Assembly (NCBI RefSeq): GCF_004011505.1
Contig: NZ_SAUN01000001.1
Coordinates: 10,877,501-10,941,500 of the forward strand
Source: Nonomuraea polychroma
Lineage (GTDB): Bacteria > Actinomycetota > Actinomycetes > Streptosporangiales > Streptosporangiaceae
Length of the DNA stretch: 64,000 nt
Direction: 5' to 3'
Shown: positions 24,588 to 33,116 of the stretch, one piece after another
How positions within the stretch are numbered: position 1 is the stretch's first letter
Layout of the letters: the number at the start of each line of letters is the position of its first letter
Notes under the pieces: generated by a model
The model's database searches: none
Told to the model about the DNA's origin: nothing
The model's input: the letters and a program-made list of their open reading frames with translations, nothing else
Program-made: the position numbers and the translations under genes

Positions 24588-25967
24588 GTGTCCACTCCGC
24601 GACGTACCCTCGTAGCGGCCGCGGCGGCTTTCGCGTTAGCGCTGACCGGAATGCCAGCGCTGGCCGCCGACATCCCACCCCCCGACACGGTGGTCAACAG
24701 CCCCAACGTGACCCACGTGCTCAACATCCCCAAGCCCGCCCCGATCGCCGCCACCATCAACACCGACATCGCCTTCCAGGACGGCTACGCCTACGTCGGT
24801 AACTACGGCGGCTTCTCGATCTACGACATCAGGAACCCCAAGAAGGCCACGGTCGTCAGCTCCACGGTCTGCCCGGGCTCCCAGATGGACGTCAGCGTCT
24901 ACGGCAACCTGCTGTTCGGCGCCGTCGACTCCTCCCGCAACAACGACTCGTGCAGCAGCACGTCGCAATCTGCGACGATCAAGGAGTCGTGGGAGGGCGT
25001 ACGGATCTTCGACATCTCCGACAAGGCCAACCCGAAGTACATCAAGTCGGTCGAGACCAACTGCGGCTCCCACACCCTGACGCTGGTGCCGGGCAAGGGC
25101 CGCGACAGGCACAAGAACGTCTACGTCTACGTGTCGTCGTACCTGCCGGCCGCGAACTTCCCGGACTGCATGCCGCCGCATGACAAGATCTCGATCATCA
25201 AGGTGCCGCTGGACAACCCGACCGCGGCGGCGGTCGCGACCACCCCGGTCGTCTTCCCCGACGGCGGCAACGAGACCCAGCCCGGCCTGCTGGTGCCCAC
25301 CAGCGGCTGCCACGACATCACCGTCTACGCCGAGAAGGACATCGCGGCAGGCGCCTGCATGGGCGACGGCGTGCTGTTCGACATCTCCGACCGGCTCAAC
25401 CCGAAGGTCACCGCCAGGGTCACCGACCCGAACTTCGCCTTCTGGCACTCGGCCACCTTCAGCAACGACGCCAGGAAGGTCGTCTTCACCGACGAGCTCG
25501 GCGGCGGCGGTGCGGCCACGTGCAACGAGGCGACGGGCCCGAACAGGGGCGCGGACGCGATCTACGAGATCGTGAACGGGCAGCTCGTCTTCAAGAGCTA
25601 CTTCAAGATCCCGCGGCACCAGGCGGACTCGGAGAACTGCGTGGCCCACAACGGCTCGCTGATCCCGGTCAAGGGCCGCGACATCATGGTCCAGGCCTGG
25701 TACATGGGCGGGCTGTCGATCTGGGACTTCACCGACGCCGCCAACCCGAAGGAGATCGGCTACTTCGAGCGCGGTCCCCGCGCCGCCGGCGGCGGAGGCG
25801 GCATCTGGTCGGCCTACTACTACAACGGCTACATCTACGGGGCCGACTTCCATGAGGGCCTCGACATCCTCAAGATCAATGATCCGCTCACGGACAGCGC
25901 CAAGTACGTTCGCACCGATCGGTTGAACGTGCAGACGCAGGAGTCGTACCGCGGCGGATGGCACTGA
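24588..25967 (+). CDS. secreted LVIVD-repeat beta-propeller protein, copy 2
   Basis: 459 residues from a GTG at 24588 preceded by AAGGAGG. Signal peptide cleaved near ALAADIP. Highly similar to copy 1 over the full length: shared are NNDSCSSTSQSATIK, DISDKANPKYIKSVETNCGS, ADSENCVAHNGSLIPVKG and WSAYYYNGYIYG. Differences include extra residues GKGRDRHKNV and an FERGPRAAGGGGG spacer. Divergence is even along the gene, consistent with an old tandem duplication and both copies under selection. Function is unknown; LVIVD repeats form a propeller surface for binding. It ends 5 bases before the convergent RDD gene. Confidence 0.88.
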   Translation: MSTPRRTLVAAAAAFALALTGMPALAADIPPPDTVVNSPNVTHVLNIPKPAPIAATINTDIAFQDGYAYVGNYGGFSIYDIRNPKKATVVSSTVCPGSQMDVSVYGNLLFGAVDSSRNNDSCSSTSQSATIKESWEGVRIFDISDKANPKYIKSVETNCGSHTLTLVPGKGRDRHKNVYVYVSSYLPAANFPDCMPPHDKISIIKVPLDNPTAAAVATTPVVFPDGGNETQPGLLVPTSGCHDITVYAEKDIAAGACMGDGVLFDISDRLNPKVTARVTDPNFAFWHSATFSNDARKVVFTDELGGGGAATCNEATGPNRGADAIYEIVNGQLVFKSYFKIPRHQADSENCVAHNGSLIPVKGRDIMVQAWYMGGLSIWDFTDAANPKEIGYFERGPRAAGGGGGIWSAYYYNGYIYGADFHEGLDILKINDPLTDSAKYVRTDRLNVQTQESYRGGWH

Positions 25968-25971
25968 TCCT

Positions 25972-26961
25972 TCATTGAGGCGGCGCGAACCCGCCCGGAG
26001 TCGCCTTCGGCGGCTCCGGCGCGGGGGGCGCCGGCCTTCCGTACGGGGCGGGTTGCCCATAAGGCCCGGCCTGCGGGGGCGGGCCCTGGTGCGGACCAGG
26101 CTGGGTCGGCTGAGCCGGCTGGTATGGGCCTGGTTGCGTGCCCTGGTACGGGCCCGCCTGGTACGGCCCCGTCTGCGGCGTGCCGTTGGCGGCGGCCGTG
26201 TGGGCGTTGGCGCCGGCGCGCTTGGCCAGGCGCGTCTCCTCCCGCCTGCGACGCTCGGCCAGGACGGCGCTCAGGTACGCGTGCGGCGGCACCCCGGGCG
26301 GCGCCGCGGGCGAGACGTATGCCGCCAGCTGGGTCGCGATCCGCACCCCCATCTCGTGCTGCACCTGCGGCGACAGGTCGTGCCACCGTGACAGGTATTG
26401 CCGGGCGGCCTGCACCACCTCGTCAGGCAGCTGGGACAACTCCAGCGTGGCCGCCCAGCTCGCCAGCGGCGGCGGCATCACGATCAGCTGCCCGTTGTCG
26501 CGGGGCGCCCGCTCGGAGATCACGATCGTGCCCGCGAAGATGTCGCCGAGCCGCTTGCCCCGCTGCGACACGAGCGAGGAGATCAGCGCCGGCGCGCCGT
26601 ACAGCAGCCAGAACTCCACCACCCCGGCCAGCCCGCGGAACAACGCCTGCCGGAACCGTTCGGGGCTGCCGTCGTCGCTCACCACGCGCAGTCCTAGCGC
26701 CAGTTTGCCGAGGCTGCGCCCCCTGGTGAGGGTCTCGAACAGCACCGGATAACCGACCATCACCAGCACCATCAGCGCGATCATGACGGCGGTGAACATG
26801 GCCGAGTCCGAAATGACGGCGAATGCGCCTAAGATCGCGTACGTTCCCACCAGCACGGTCAGCTGCACGACCATGTCGATGACGATCGCCACTGCGCGGG
26901 AGGGCATCTGCGCGACCCGGACCTCGACGACGACGGCGTCGCCGGTCACAACCTCTGACAT
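25972..26961 (-). CDS. RDD-family membrane protein with Pro-rich tail
   Basis: 329 residues. The RDD domain (about 1-155) has conserved Arg/Asp in PSRAVAIVIDMVVQ, GRSLGKLALGLRVV and QRGKRLGDIFAGT, with about four helices. A cytoplasmic helical part (160-250) and a Gly/Pro/Tyr/Gln-rich tail (250-329) follow, like the tail of the membrane protein near 1 kb. RDD proteins are often ion-antiporter or envelope-associated; role here unknown. It is divergent from the SpoIIM gene by 51 bases, and RDD-SpoIIM-MoxR-DUF58 neighbourhoods are a conserved actinobacterial arrangement beside mtrAB (SCO3014-3022 region of Streptomyces, from memory). Confidence 0.9.
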   Translation of the reverse strand: MSEVVTGDAVVVEVRVAQMPSRAVAIVIDMVVQLTVLVGTYAILGAFAVISDSAMFTAVMIALMVLVMVGYPVLFETLTRGRSLGKLALGLRVVSDDGSPERFRQALFRGLAGVVEFWLLYGAPALISSLVSQRGKRLGDIFAGTIVISERAPRDNGQLIVMPPPLASWAATLELSQLPDEVVQAARQYLSRWHDLSPQVQHEMGVRIATQLAAYVSPAAPPGVPPHAYLSAVLAERRRREETRLAKRAGANAHTAAANGTPQTGPYQAGPYQGTQPGPYQPAQPTQPGPHQGPPPQAGPYGQPAPYGRPAPPAPEPPKATPGGFAPPQ

Positions 26962-27012
26962 ATGTGGAGCCTAACGGCTATGTACGGGTGATCGAGCGGC
27001 CAGAATGTTCAG

Positions 27013-28005
27013 GTGGACATCGACGCGTTCATCGCAGCACACCGCCAGGCCTGGGACAGGCTCGACCACCTGGTCAAGAACCGCTCGTCGCTGACCGGCG
27101 CCGAGGTGGACGAGCTGGTCGACCTCTACCAGCGGGTGGCGACGCACCTGTCCATCGTCCGCTCCTCCGCCGGCGACCCGCTGCTGACCGGCCGGCTGTC
27201 CGCGCTGGTGGCCAGGGCCAGGTCGGCGGTGACCGGCGCGCACACGCCCGCGTGGCGTGAGCTGGTGAGGTTCTTCACGGTGTCGTTCCCCGTGGTGGCC
27301 TACCGGGCGCGGTGGTGGTGGCTGGCGAGCGGGCTGGCGTTCGTGGCGGTGTCCTGGGCGATCGGCGCGTGGGTTGCCGGCAATCCCGACGTCCAGGCGT
27401 CGATCTTCACCGAGGACGAGATCACGCAGCTCGTCGAGCACGACTTCGCCGACTACTACTCGGAGAACCCGGCCGCGTCCTTCGCCGGCGCCGTGTGGAT
27501 CAACAACGCGTGGGTCTCCGCCCTGATGATCATCTACTCGGTCCTGCTGGGGTTGCCGATCCCGTACGCGCTCTACGCGAACGCCGAGAACGTCGGCGTC
27601 TCGGGCGGCCTCATGGCCTCCAGGGACAAGCTGGACATTTTCTTCGGGTTGATCATGCCGCACGGGCTGCTGGAGCTGACCGCCGTGTTCCTGGCGGCGG
27701 CGGTGGGCATGCGCCTGGGCTGGACGGTCATCGACCCCGGGCCGCGCCGGCGGGTCGAAGCGCTGGCCGAGCAGGGCCGGGCGGTGATGAGCGTGGCGCT
27801 CGGGCTGGTAGTGGTGCTGTTCGTGTCGGGCCTGATCGAGGCGTTCGTGACCCCGTCGGGGCTGCCGACGTGGGCGCGGGTCGGCATCGGGGTGCTGGCG
27901 GAGGCGGTCTTCCTGACGTACGTGATCGTCTTCGGCCGCCGAGCCCTGCATGAGAACGAGACCGGCGACATCGAACGCGCCCCCGACGTCGCCCCCACCG
28001 CCTGA
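27013..28005 (+). CDS. stage II sporulation protein M (SpoIIM) family membrane protein
   Basis: 330 residues from a GTG at 27013. An N-terminal helical soluble part (residues 1-95, with DAFIAAHRQAWDRLDHLVKN and LYQRVATHLSIVRSS) is followed by five or six helices, including FFTVSFPVVAYRARWWWLASG, GAVWINNAWVSALMIIYSVLLG and FFGLIMPHGLLELTAVFLAAAVGMRLG, the last two being the SpoIIM family signature. Firmicute SpoIIM helps drive engulfment; the actinobacterial role is not known. It is convergent with the DUF58-MoxR operon and divergent from the RDD gene. Confidence 0.9.
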   Translation: MDIDAFIAAHRQAWDRLDHLVKNRSSLTGAEVDELVDLYQRVATHLSIVRSSAGDPLLTGRLSALVARARSAVTGAHTPAWRELVRFFTVSFPVVAYRARWWWLASGLAFVAVSWAIGAWVAGNPDVQASIFTEDEITQLVEHDFADYYSENPAASFAGAVWINNAWVSALMIIYSVLLGLPIPYALYANAENVGVSGGLMASRDKLDIFFGLIMPHGLLELTAVFLAAAVGMRLGWTVIDPGPRRRVEALAEQGRAVMSVALGLVVVLFVSGLIEAFVTPSGLPTWARVGIGVLAEAVFLTYVIVFGRRALHENETGDIERAPDVAPTA

Positions 28006-28096
28006 CCGCCCGTCCCTCCGCCGTCGCCATGCATCCCATGCGGAGGGCCACCGGGTGCGGTGGGAAAGCGCCGTGGCCGCGGGGCCGGCGTACGGC

Positions 28097-29479
28097 CTAG
28101 AGCCGGCCCGCGGCCTTCAGCGCCAGGTACGCGTCCGCGAGAGCGGGCGCGATGTCCTCGGGCGGCGCGTCCACGACCTCCACCCCGTGCCGCCGCAGCC
28201 GGGCCGTGATGCGCCGGCGTTCGAGCTGGGCGTGCTCGGCTGCCGCCGCGTCGTACACGTCCTCGGCCGACCCCCGGCGCGCCGCCATCGCCGCCACGCG
28301 CGGATCGGACACCCCGGCCACCAGCACCAGATGGCGCGACGACAACTGCGGCAGCACCGGCATGAGCCCTTCGTCCAGGGCCGCCGCGTTCAGGTCCGTC
28401 AGCAGCACGACGAGGCAGCGCCGCCTGGCCCGCGACAGGATGGCCGCCACCATGCCCTGCGAGTCGGCCTCGATCAGCTCGGCCTCGATCGGCGCCATCA
28501 CATTGACCAGCGACGACAGCAGCTCCGTCCGGGACGCCCCGCCGACCCACGCGCGTACGGCGCGGTCGTAGGCCAGGAAGTCCACCCGGTCGCCGGCCCG
28601 GGCGGCCAGCGCGGCCAGCAGCAGCGCCGCGTCCATCGACCAGTCGAGCCGCGGCCAGCCCGGCCGAGCTCCGGCCGGCCGCGGATCCGGCCTGGCCAGC
28701 AGCCCGCCGCCGCCCGTTGCCGCACCGGCCATGGGGATCGGCGCGTCGCCCACCCGGCCCGCCGAGGTGCGGCCCGTGTCGAGCACGATCAGCACGCGGC
28801 GGTCGCGCTCCGGGCGCCAGGTGCGTACCACCACGTCGTGGCGGCGCGCGGTGGCCCGCCAGTCGATGGAGCGCACGTCGTCGCCGATCACGTACTCGCG
28901 CAGCGAGTCGAACTCGGTCCCTTGCCCGCGTACCAGCGCCGGGTGCTGGCCCTCCAGCTCACGCAGCCTTGCCAGCCTCGAAGGCAGGTGCTTGCGCGAC
29001 AGGAACGGCGGCAGCACCCGCACCGTCCACGGCGACCGGTGGCTGCCCTGGCGTGCGGCCAGGCCGAGGGGGCCGAGCGAGCGTACCGTGACCGCCACCG
29101 ACGACCGGTCGCCGCGCCTGGTCGGGTCGAGCGTCACGACGATCTTGCGGCGCTCGCCCTTGGGCACGTCCAACGTGGCGACCCGTGGGGTGGCGTTCGC
29201 GGACGGTGGCCAGGCGTCCCTCAGCATGCCGCGTACCCGCCGGCTGCCCGGGTTCTCCACGATCAGCTCGACCGTGGCCCGCTGACCCAGGCGTACGAGC
29301 GTGTCGCCGGAGCGGTGGAACCGCAACGGCCGCACGGCGCCCGCGAACACCAGGTCCACGACGATCGCGGCGGCCAGCAGCAGGCACACCCCGGCCAGCG
29401 CGGCCCCCGGCTGGGGCGCGAACAGCACCACCACGATCCCGAGCGCCGCGACCAGCCCGGCACGTCCCGTCAGAGCCAT
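28097..29479 (-). CDS. DUF58 domain protein
   Basis: 460 residues from the ATG at 29479. Two N-terminal helices (about 8-45) anchor it, and a soluble von Willebrand-like DUF58 domain follows, with the signature EFDSLREYVIGDDVRSIDWRATARRHDVVVRTWRPERDRRVLIVLD. DUF58 proteins are nearly always encoded with a MoxR ATPase, as here; they act together, probably as a chaperone-like pair for metal or cofactor insertion into envelope proteins. A 37-codon ORF with tandem repeats couples it to moxR (29470-29583). The alternative ATG at 29551 would translate the repeat in the DUF58 frame. Confidence 0.9.
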   Translation of the reverse strand: MALTGRAGLVAALGIVVVLFAPQPGAALAGVCLLLAAAIVVDLVFAGAVRPLRFHRSGDTLVRLGQRATVELIVENPGSRRVRGMLRDAWPPSANATPRVATLDVPKGERRKIVVTLDPTRRGDRSSVAVTVRSLGPLGLAARQGSHRSPWTVRVLPPFLSRKHLPSRLARLRELEGQHPALVRGQGTEFDSLREYVIGDDVRSIDWRATARRHDVVVRTWRPERDRRVLIVLDTGRTSAGRVGDAPIPMAGAATGGGGLLARPDPRPAGARPGWPRLDWSMDAALLLAALAARAGDRVDFLAYDRAVRAWVGGASRTELLSSLVNVMAPIEAELIEADSQGMVAAILSRARRRCLVVLLTDLNAAALDEGLMPVLPQLSSRHLVLVAGVSDPRVAAMAARRGSAEDVYDAAAAEHAQLERRRITARLRRHGVEVVDAPPEDIAPALADAYLALKAAGRL

Positions 29480-29583
29480 CGGCTCACCGCCATGCCGGGT
29501 CCGTTCGGCCGCGAGCGCATCGCCATGCCGGGCCCGTTCGGCCAAGGGCACGGCGCCATGCCGGTTTCCGTCGGAGCCGACAT
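29470..29583 (-). CDS. 37-codon coupling ORF between moxR and DUF58
   Basis: Between the moxR stop and the DUF58 start lies a 37-residue ORF whose ATG shares one base with the moxR stop (TGATG) and whose stop lies 7-9 bases inside DUF58, so it bridges the two genes. It contains two repeats of PNGPGMA, encoded by 33-base tandem units (29489-29521, 29522-29554, degenerate third at 29555-29584). Whether it is a true peptide or only a coupling device is uncertain; the alternative is that DUF58 starts at 29551. Confidence 0.35.
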   Translation of the reverse strand: MSAPTETGMAPCPWPNGPGMAMRSRPNGPGMAVSRWL

Positions 29584-29584
29584 C
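29489..29584. repeat. 33-base tandem repeat, 2.9 copies
   Basis: Units start GCCATGCCGGG(T/C)CCGTTCGGCC and run 33 bases; copy 3 is diverged. The repeat lies exactly between the moxR and DUF58 coding regions and places an ATG in each unit on the reverse strand. Confidence 0.85.
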
Positions 29585-30563
29585 AGCGCGGAACCGGGAC
29601 CGAGGCCAGGATGCCGTCGAGCAGGCCGTCCGCGGTCGCGCCCTCCAGCTCGGCCTCCGGCCGGAGCTGCACGCGGTGCCGCAGCGCGGGCCTGGCCAGC
29701 GCCTTCACGTCGTCGGGCGTGACGTACGGGCGGCCGGACAACCATGCCCATGCCCGCGCGGCGGCCAGCAGCGCCGTCGCCCCACGAGGGGAGACGCCCA
29801 GCTGCAGCGACGGGGAGTTCCTGGTGGCGCGGGCCACGTCCACGATGTAACCGAGCACCGTGGGCGCCACGTGCACCTTCGCGGCAGCCTCACGCCCCGC
29901 CGCCAGGTCCTCGGCCGACGCGACCGCCTTGATGCTCGACAGGTCACGGGGATCGAAGCCGCTGGCGTGCCGCTCCAGCACCGCGATCTCCTGCTCCCGC
30001 GGCGGCAGCGGCACGGTCAGCTTGAGCAGGAACCGGTCGAGCTGAGCCTCGGGAAGCTGGTACGTGCCCTCGTACTCGACCGGGTTCTGGGTCGCGCACA
30101 CCACGAACGGGTCGGGCAGCAGCCTGGCCGAGCCCTCCACGCTGACCTGCCGCTCCTCCATGGCCTCCAGCAGGGCCGCCTGCGTCTTCGGCGGCGTACG
30201 GTTGATCTCGTCGGCCAGCAGCAGGTTCGTGAACACCGGCCCCTCGCGGAACTCGAACTCCGCGGTCTTCGCGTCGTAGATCAACGACCCCGTCACGTCA
30301 CCCGGCATCAGGTCGGGCGTGAACTGCACCCGCTTGAAGTCCAACGACAAAGCGGACGCCAGCGTGCGGACCATCAGCGTCTTGGCCACGCCAGGCACGC
30401 CTTCGAGCAGCACGTGGCCCCTGCACAACAACGCGATGACCAGCCCCGTCACCACCGCGTCCTGCCCCACCACGGCCTTGGACACCTCGGCCCGCAGTGC
30501 GCCGAGCGCGTCCCTGGCCGCATCAGCCGACGTCGTCACGCGGAAAGTCTCCTCAGAGTTCAC
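29583..30563 (-). CDS. MoxR-type AAA+ ATPase
   Basis: 326 residues. Walker A GHVLLEGVPGVAKTLMV, Walker B NLLLADEINRTPPKTQAALLEAMEERQVS, sensor 1 in FVVCATQNPVEYEGTYQLPEAQLDRFL, and a C-terminal lid with LGVSPRGATALLAAARAWAWLSGRPYVTPDDV are all diagnostic. MoxR ATPases act as metal-insertion or complex-assembly chaperones with DUF58 partners. Overlaps the upstream DUF4350 gene by 11 bases; the order membrane protein - DUF4129 - DUF4350 - MoxR - DUF58 is one leftward operon. Confidence 0.93.
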   Translation of the reverse strand: MNSEETFRVTTSADAARDALGALRAEVSKAVVGQDAVVTGLVIALLCRGHVLLEGVPGVAKTLMVRTLASALSLDFKRVQFTPDLMPGDVTGSLIYDAKTAEFEFREGPVFTNLLLADEINRTPPKTQAALLEAMEERQVSVEGSARLLPDPFVVCATQNPVEYEGTYQLPEAQLDRFLLKLTVPLPPREQEIAVLERHASGFDPRDLSSIKAVASAEDLAAGREAAAKVHVAPTVLGYIVDVARATRNSPSLQLGVSPRGATALLAAARAWAWLSGRPYVTPDDVKALARPALRHRVQLRPEAELEGATADGLLDGILASVPVPR

Positions 30564-31767
30564 TGACCTGCCTCTCGATGAAGTCCAGATATCCGGCCAG
30601 GGCGACGAGGGCGGCGTCGTCGGCCGGGGGTGGTCCGTACAGTGCCGCGCCGACCTGGTGGGAATCCTGCCCGGTACGGGCGGCGAGGGCCGCGACGACC
30701 TCCTGCGGGCCCGCTCCCCAGGCGAGGCCCAGCCTGGGGGTCAGGCGGTCGATCGTGCCCGCGCGCAGCGCGTCGGCCGCGCGTTGCCTGGCGCGTCTGG
30801 CCCGATAGAGACGGCCGCGGCCCTCGACCGTCTCGGCCGCCCGCACGATGACCGGCAGCCGCTCGGCCACCACAGGGCCCAGGCGCCTTCCCCGCCAGAG
30901 CGCGGTGACGGCCACGGCGATGATCGCCATGTAGATGGTCCAGCGGATGTTGTCGGGCATCAGGTCGTACATCGACTGGCCACGCTCGCCGGGCAGTTCC
31001 GTCACCGGTGGGAGCTGCGGGCGAATCAGCCAGGTCACAGGGCGGCCGGTGCCGATCAAGTTGAGCGCGAGCGCCGCATTGCCGTCTTCGGCCAGGCGCA
31101 GGTTCGTCATGAACGAGCCGTCGCCGACGACGGTGGTGACGCCGCCCGCGTTCGGGTAGCTGACCAGGGTGTGTCCGCCGCCGGACGCCGGATAGCAGCC
31201 GGTGCCGCCCGTCGGGGCGTCGAACACCACGCCGCCCATGTACGCGCTGCCCGCCAGCCTGGCGGCGGGCAATTGGCACTCGGGCTCGCGAGAGCGGGGG
31301 CGGGCCCCCTCCGGGCGGGTACGCACGCCGGGCGCGAGGGTCTCGAGACCGAAGACGTCGCCGACGACCAGGCGGTCGCCCGGGATCCGGGACAAGGAGC
31401 CCTCGTCGAAGTATGTCGTGTCCGTGACGAGGAGCAGGCGATTGCCGCCCCGCGCGGCCATGTCGGACGCCGCCTGGACGGAGTCGACCCTGTCCACCTG
31501 GACGCCGCGGGAACGCAGGAGCTCGGCCAGCGCCTTGGAGCCGGCCGGAGAGGTGTCCGCCGGGTCCAGGGGTCGGGACGGGCCTTGGGACGGGGTGATC
31601 AGGACTCCTACCACCGCTACCAGGATGAGGATGGCGCCGAGCAGCACGATCATCCGGCTGGCGGTCCAGGCGGAGCGGGCGGTGGGGGAAGTGGGTTGTG
31701 ACCCGCCGGGGGTGGCGTCGGCTCGCTGCCCGCCGGGCGCCGCCGTCGGACGCATGACCACGCTCAC
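30553..31767 (-). CDS. DUF4350 domain membrane protein
   Basis: 404 residues. A helix at about 39-58 (MIVLLGAILILVAVVGVLI) is followed by the DUF4350 domain (SKALAELLRSRGVQVDRV, NRLLLVTDTTYFDE, about 75-265), a second helix (IYMAIIAVAVTALWRGRR, about 281-299) and a cytoplasmic helical tail. It resembles the GATase-like DUF4350 domain found with MoxR operons. No catalytic residues are certain. It overlaps DUF4129 by 4 bases. The first start (MSVVMRPT) follows GGGGTGTC. Confidence 0.87.
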   Translation of the reverse strand: MSVVMRPTAAPGGQRADATPGGSQPTSPTARSAWTASRMIVLLGAILILVAVVGVLITPSQGPSRPLDPADTSPAGSKALAELLRSRGVQVDRVDSVQAASDMAARGGNRLLLVTDTTYFDEGSLSRIPGDRLVVGDVFGLETLAPGVRTRPEGARPRSREPECQLPAARLAGSAYMGGVVFDAPTGGTGCYPASGGGHTLVSYPNAGGVTTVVGDGSFMTNLRLAEDGNAALALNLIGTGRPVTWLIRPQLPPVTELPGERGQSMYDLMPDNIRWTIYMAIIAVAVTALWRGRRLGPVVAERLPVIVRAAETVEGRGRLYRARRARQRAADALRAGTIDRLTPRLGLAWGAGPQEVVAALAARTGQDSHQVGAALYGPPPADDAALVALAGYLDFIERQVSEL

Positions 31768-33116
31768 GACACCCCTCCATCGGGCTCGGATCCACGCCTT
31801 TCCCCGCCCTCGTCAGCCGCGCTGTGTGGCTGCGCCGTGCCGGCCTCGTCCGCGTCGCCGTGGGGCTGGCCCGTCCCGGTCTCGTCAGCCGCGCTGTGTG
31901 GCTGCGCCGTCCCGCTCTCGTCCGCGTCACCCTGAGGCGGCTGCCCTCCGTGCGGCGCCGCCATGGGCATCGTCGGCAGCACGTCGGCCAAGGCTTCCGG
32001 CGCCGCCCCTCCCGGGCTCGCCGATGGCGCGCCGGCTGGTCCTGCGGGCGTGCCGCCTGATCCTGCGGGCGCGCCGCCTGATCCAGCGGACACGTCAGCC
32101 GGTCCAGCGGACGGGCCAGAGAGTCCTGTGGGCGGGGCGGTCGGCGGCTCGCCGAGCGGGCCTCCGAACGGTCCTGCGGCCGGGTTCATCGGCGGCGCGC
32201 TGCTCGGCCCACCGGCGTGGCCGCCCGGCCGGCTGCCCGGGAGCGGTCCTGCTGGTGTTCCAGGCCGGCCCGGCAGCGGTCCGGCTGGTGTTCCTCCGGG
32301 CGGCGCCGCTGGTGGTGGTGCGGTGGGGTTGACCGGCGGTCCCGCTACGGGGCCGGAGATCGGGTTGCCGAGCCGGCCGGCAACCGGCCCGTAAGGCGTT
32401 CCCGCGGGCGGGCCGCCGACCGGGGCGCTTGGTGGGGGACCGCCGACGGGGCCGGGGGTGGCGCCCAGAGGGGCGCCGACGCCGGCCGGGACCCGCACGG
32501 CGGCCGTCGAGGCCAGCGGGACAGGGCGGGCCTGGCGGAGTTGCTCGTCGAGGCGCGCCATGGCCTCGTAGGCCGCGCGCGTGCCGGGCACCCCGCCGTA
32601 CGTGACGTCGTCGAACGAGCGGGCCGCCGCAGCCAGCTGCGTCGCGAAGCCCGGCAGCGACACCGCCGCCTCCGCGGCCAGCTCGTCGGCCGTGCGTCCC
32701 GGCATGCCGTCGACCAGCGCCCGCTCCTCCAGGTCACGGGCGATGGTCCGGAGGCGTTCCTGGATGGCCTCCCCCCAGCGCCCTTCGACGGCGAGCCGTT
32801 CGGCGGCCTGCCGGTGCTCGGCCGCGCTCATCGCCCGCTCCCCGAAGATCCCGCCGACGGCGGCCGCGTTCTTGCGTGCGGTCTTGCGCAGCCGCCAGGA
32901 GATGAGCACGATCACGCCCACGATGATGAGGAGGATCATCATGGCCGCGATGATGCCGCCCGTCTGCCCGCCGCCCGTCGCCGCGTCGACCAGGTCGCCC
33001 ACGAACTGGTTGAAGCGCCGGTAGAGCAGGTCGAGCAGCGACTCCTTCTCGTAGTCAGGCTTGAGGAGCTCCTCCGCGGCCCGGCGCGCGGCCTCCTCCC
33101 TGTCGATCGGGCTCAC
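31764..33116 (-). CDS. DUF4129 domain protein with Gly/Pro-rich tail
   Basis: 450 residues from a GTG at 33116, which overlaps the upstream stop codon (GTGA); an earlier start at 33170 lies inside the upstream gene. SPIDREEAARRAAEELLKPDYEKESLL and a helix IIAAMMILLIIVGVIVLISW (about 58-78) precede the DUF4129 domain EERALVDGMPGRTADELAAEAAVSL. The last 200 residues are Pro/Gly/Ala-rich with repeated GPLPGRPG, then acidic repeats TAQPHSAADE and TGQPHGDADE. The tail is probably disordered. Typical partner of MoxR/DUF58 in envelope-associated operons. Confidence 0.85.
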   Translation of the reverse strand: MSPIDREEAARRAAEELLKPDYEKESLLDLLYRRFNQFVGDLVDAATGGGQTGGIIAAMMILLIIVGVIVLISWRLRKTARKNAAAVGGIFGERAMSAAEHRQAAERLAVEGRWGEAIQERLRTIARDLEERALVDGMPGRTADELAAEAAVSLPGFATQLAAAARSFDDVTYGGVPGTRAAYEAMARLDEQLRQARPVPLASTAAVRVPAGVGAPLGATPGPVGGPPPSAPVGGPPAGTPYGPVAGRLGNPISGPVAGPPVNPTAPPPAAPPGGTPAGPLPGRPGTPAGPLPGSRPGGHAGGPSSAPPMNPAAGPFGGPLGEPPTAPPTGLSGPSAGPADVSAGSGGAPAGSGGTPAGPAGAPSASPGGAAPEALADVLPTMPMAAPHGGQPPQGDADESGTAQPHSAADETGTGQPHGDADEAGTAQPHSAADEGGERRGSEPDGGVS

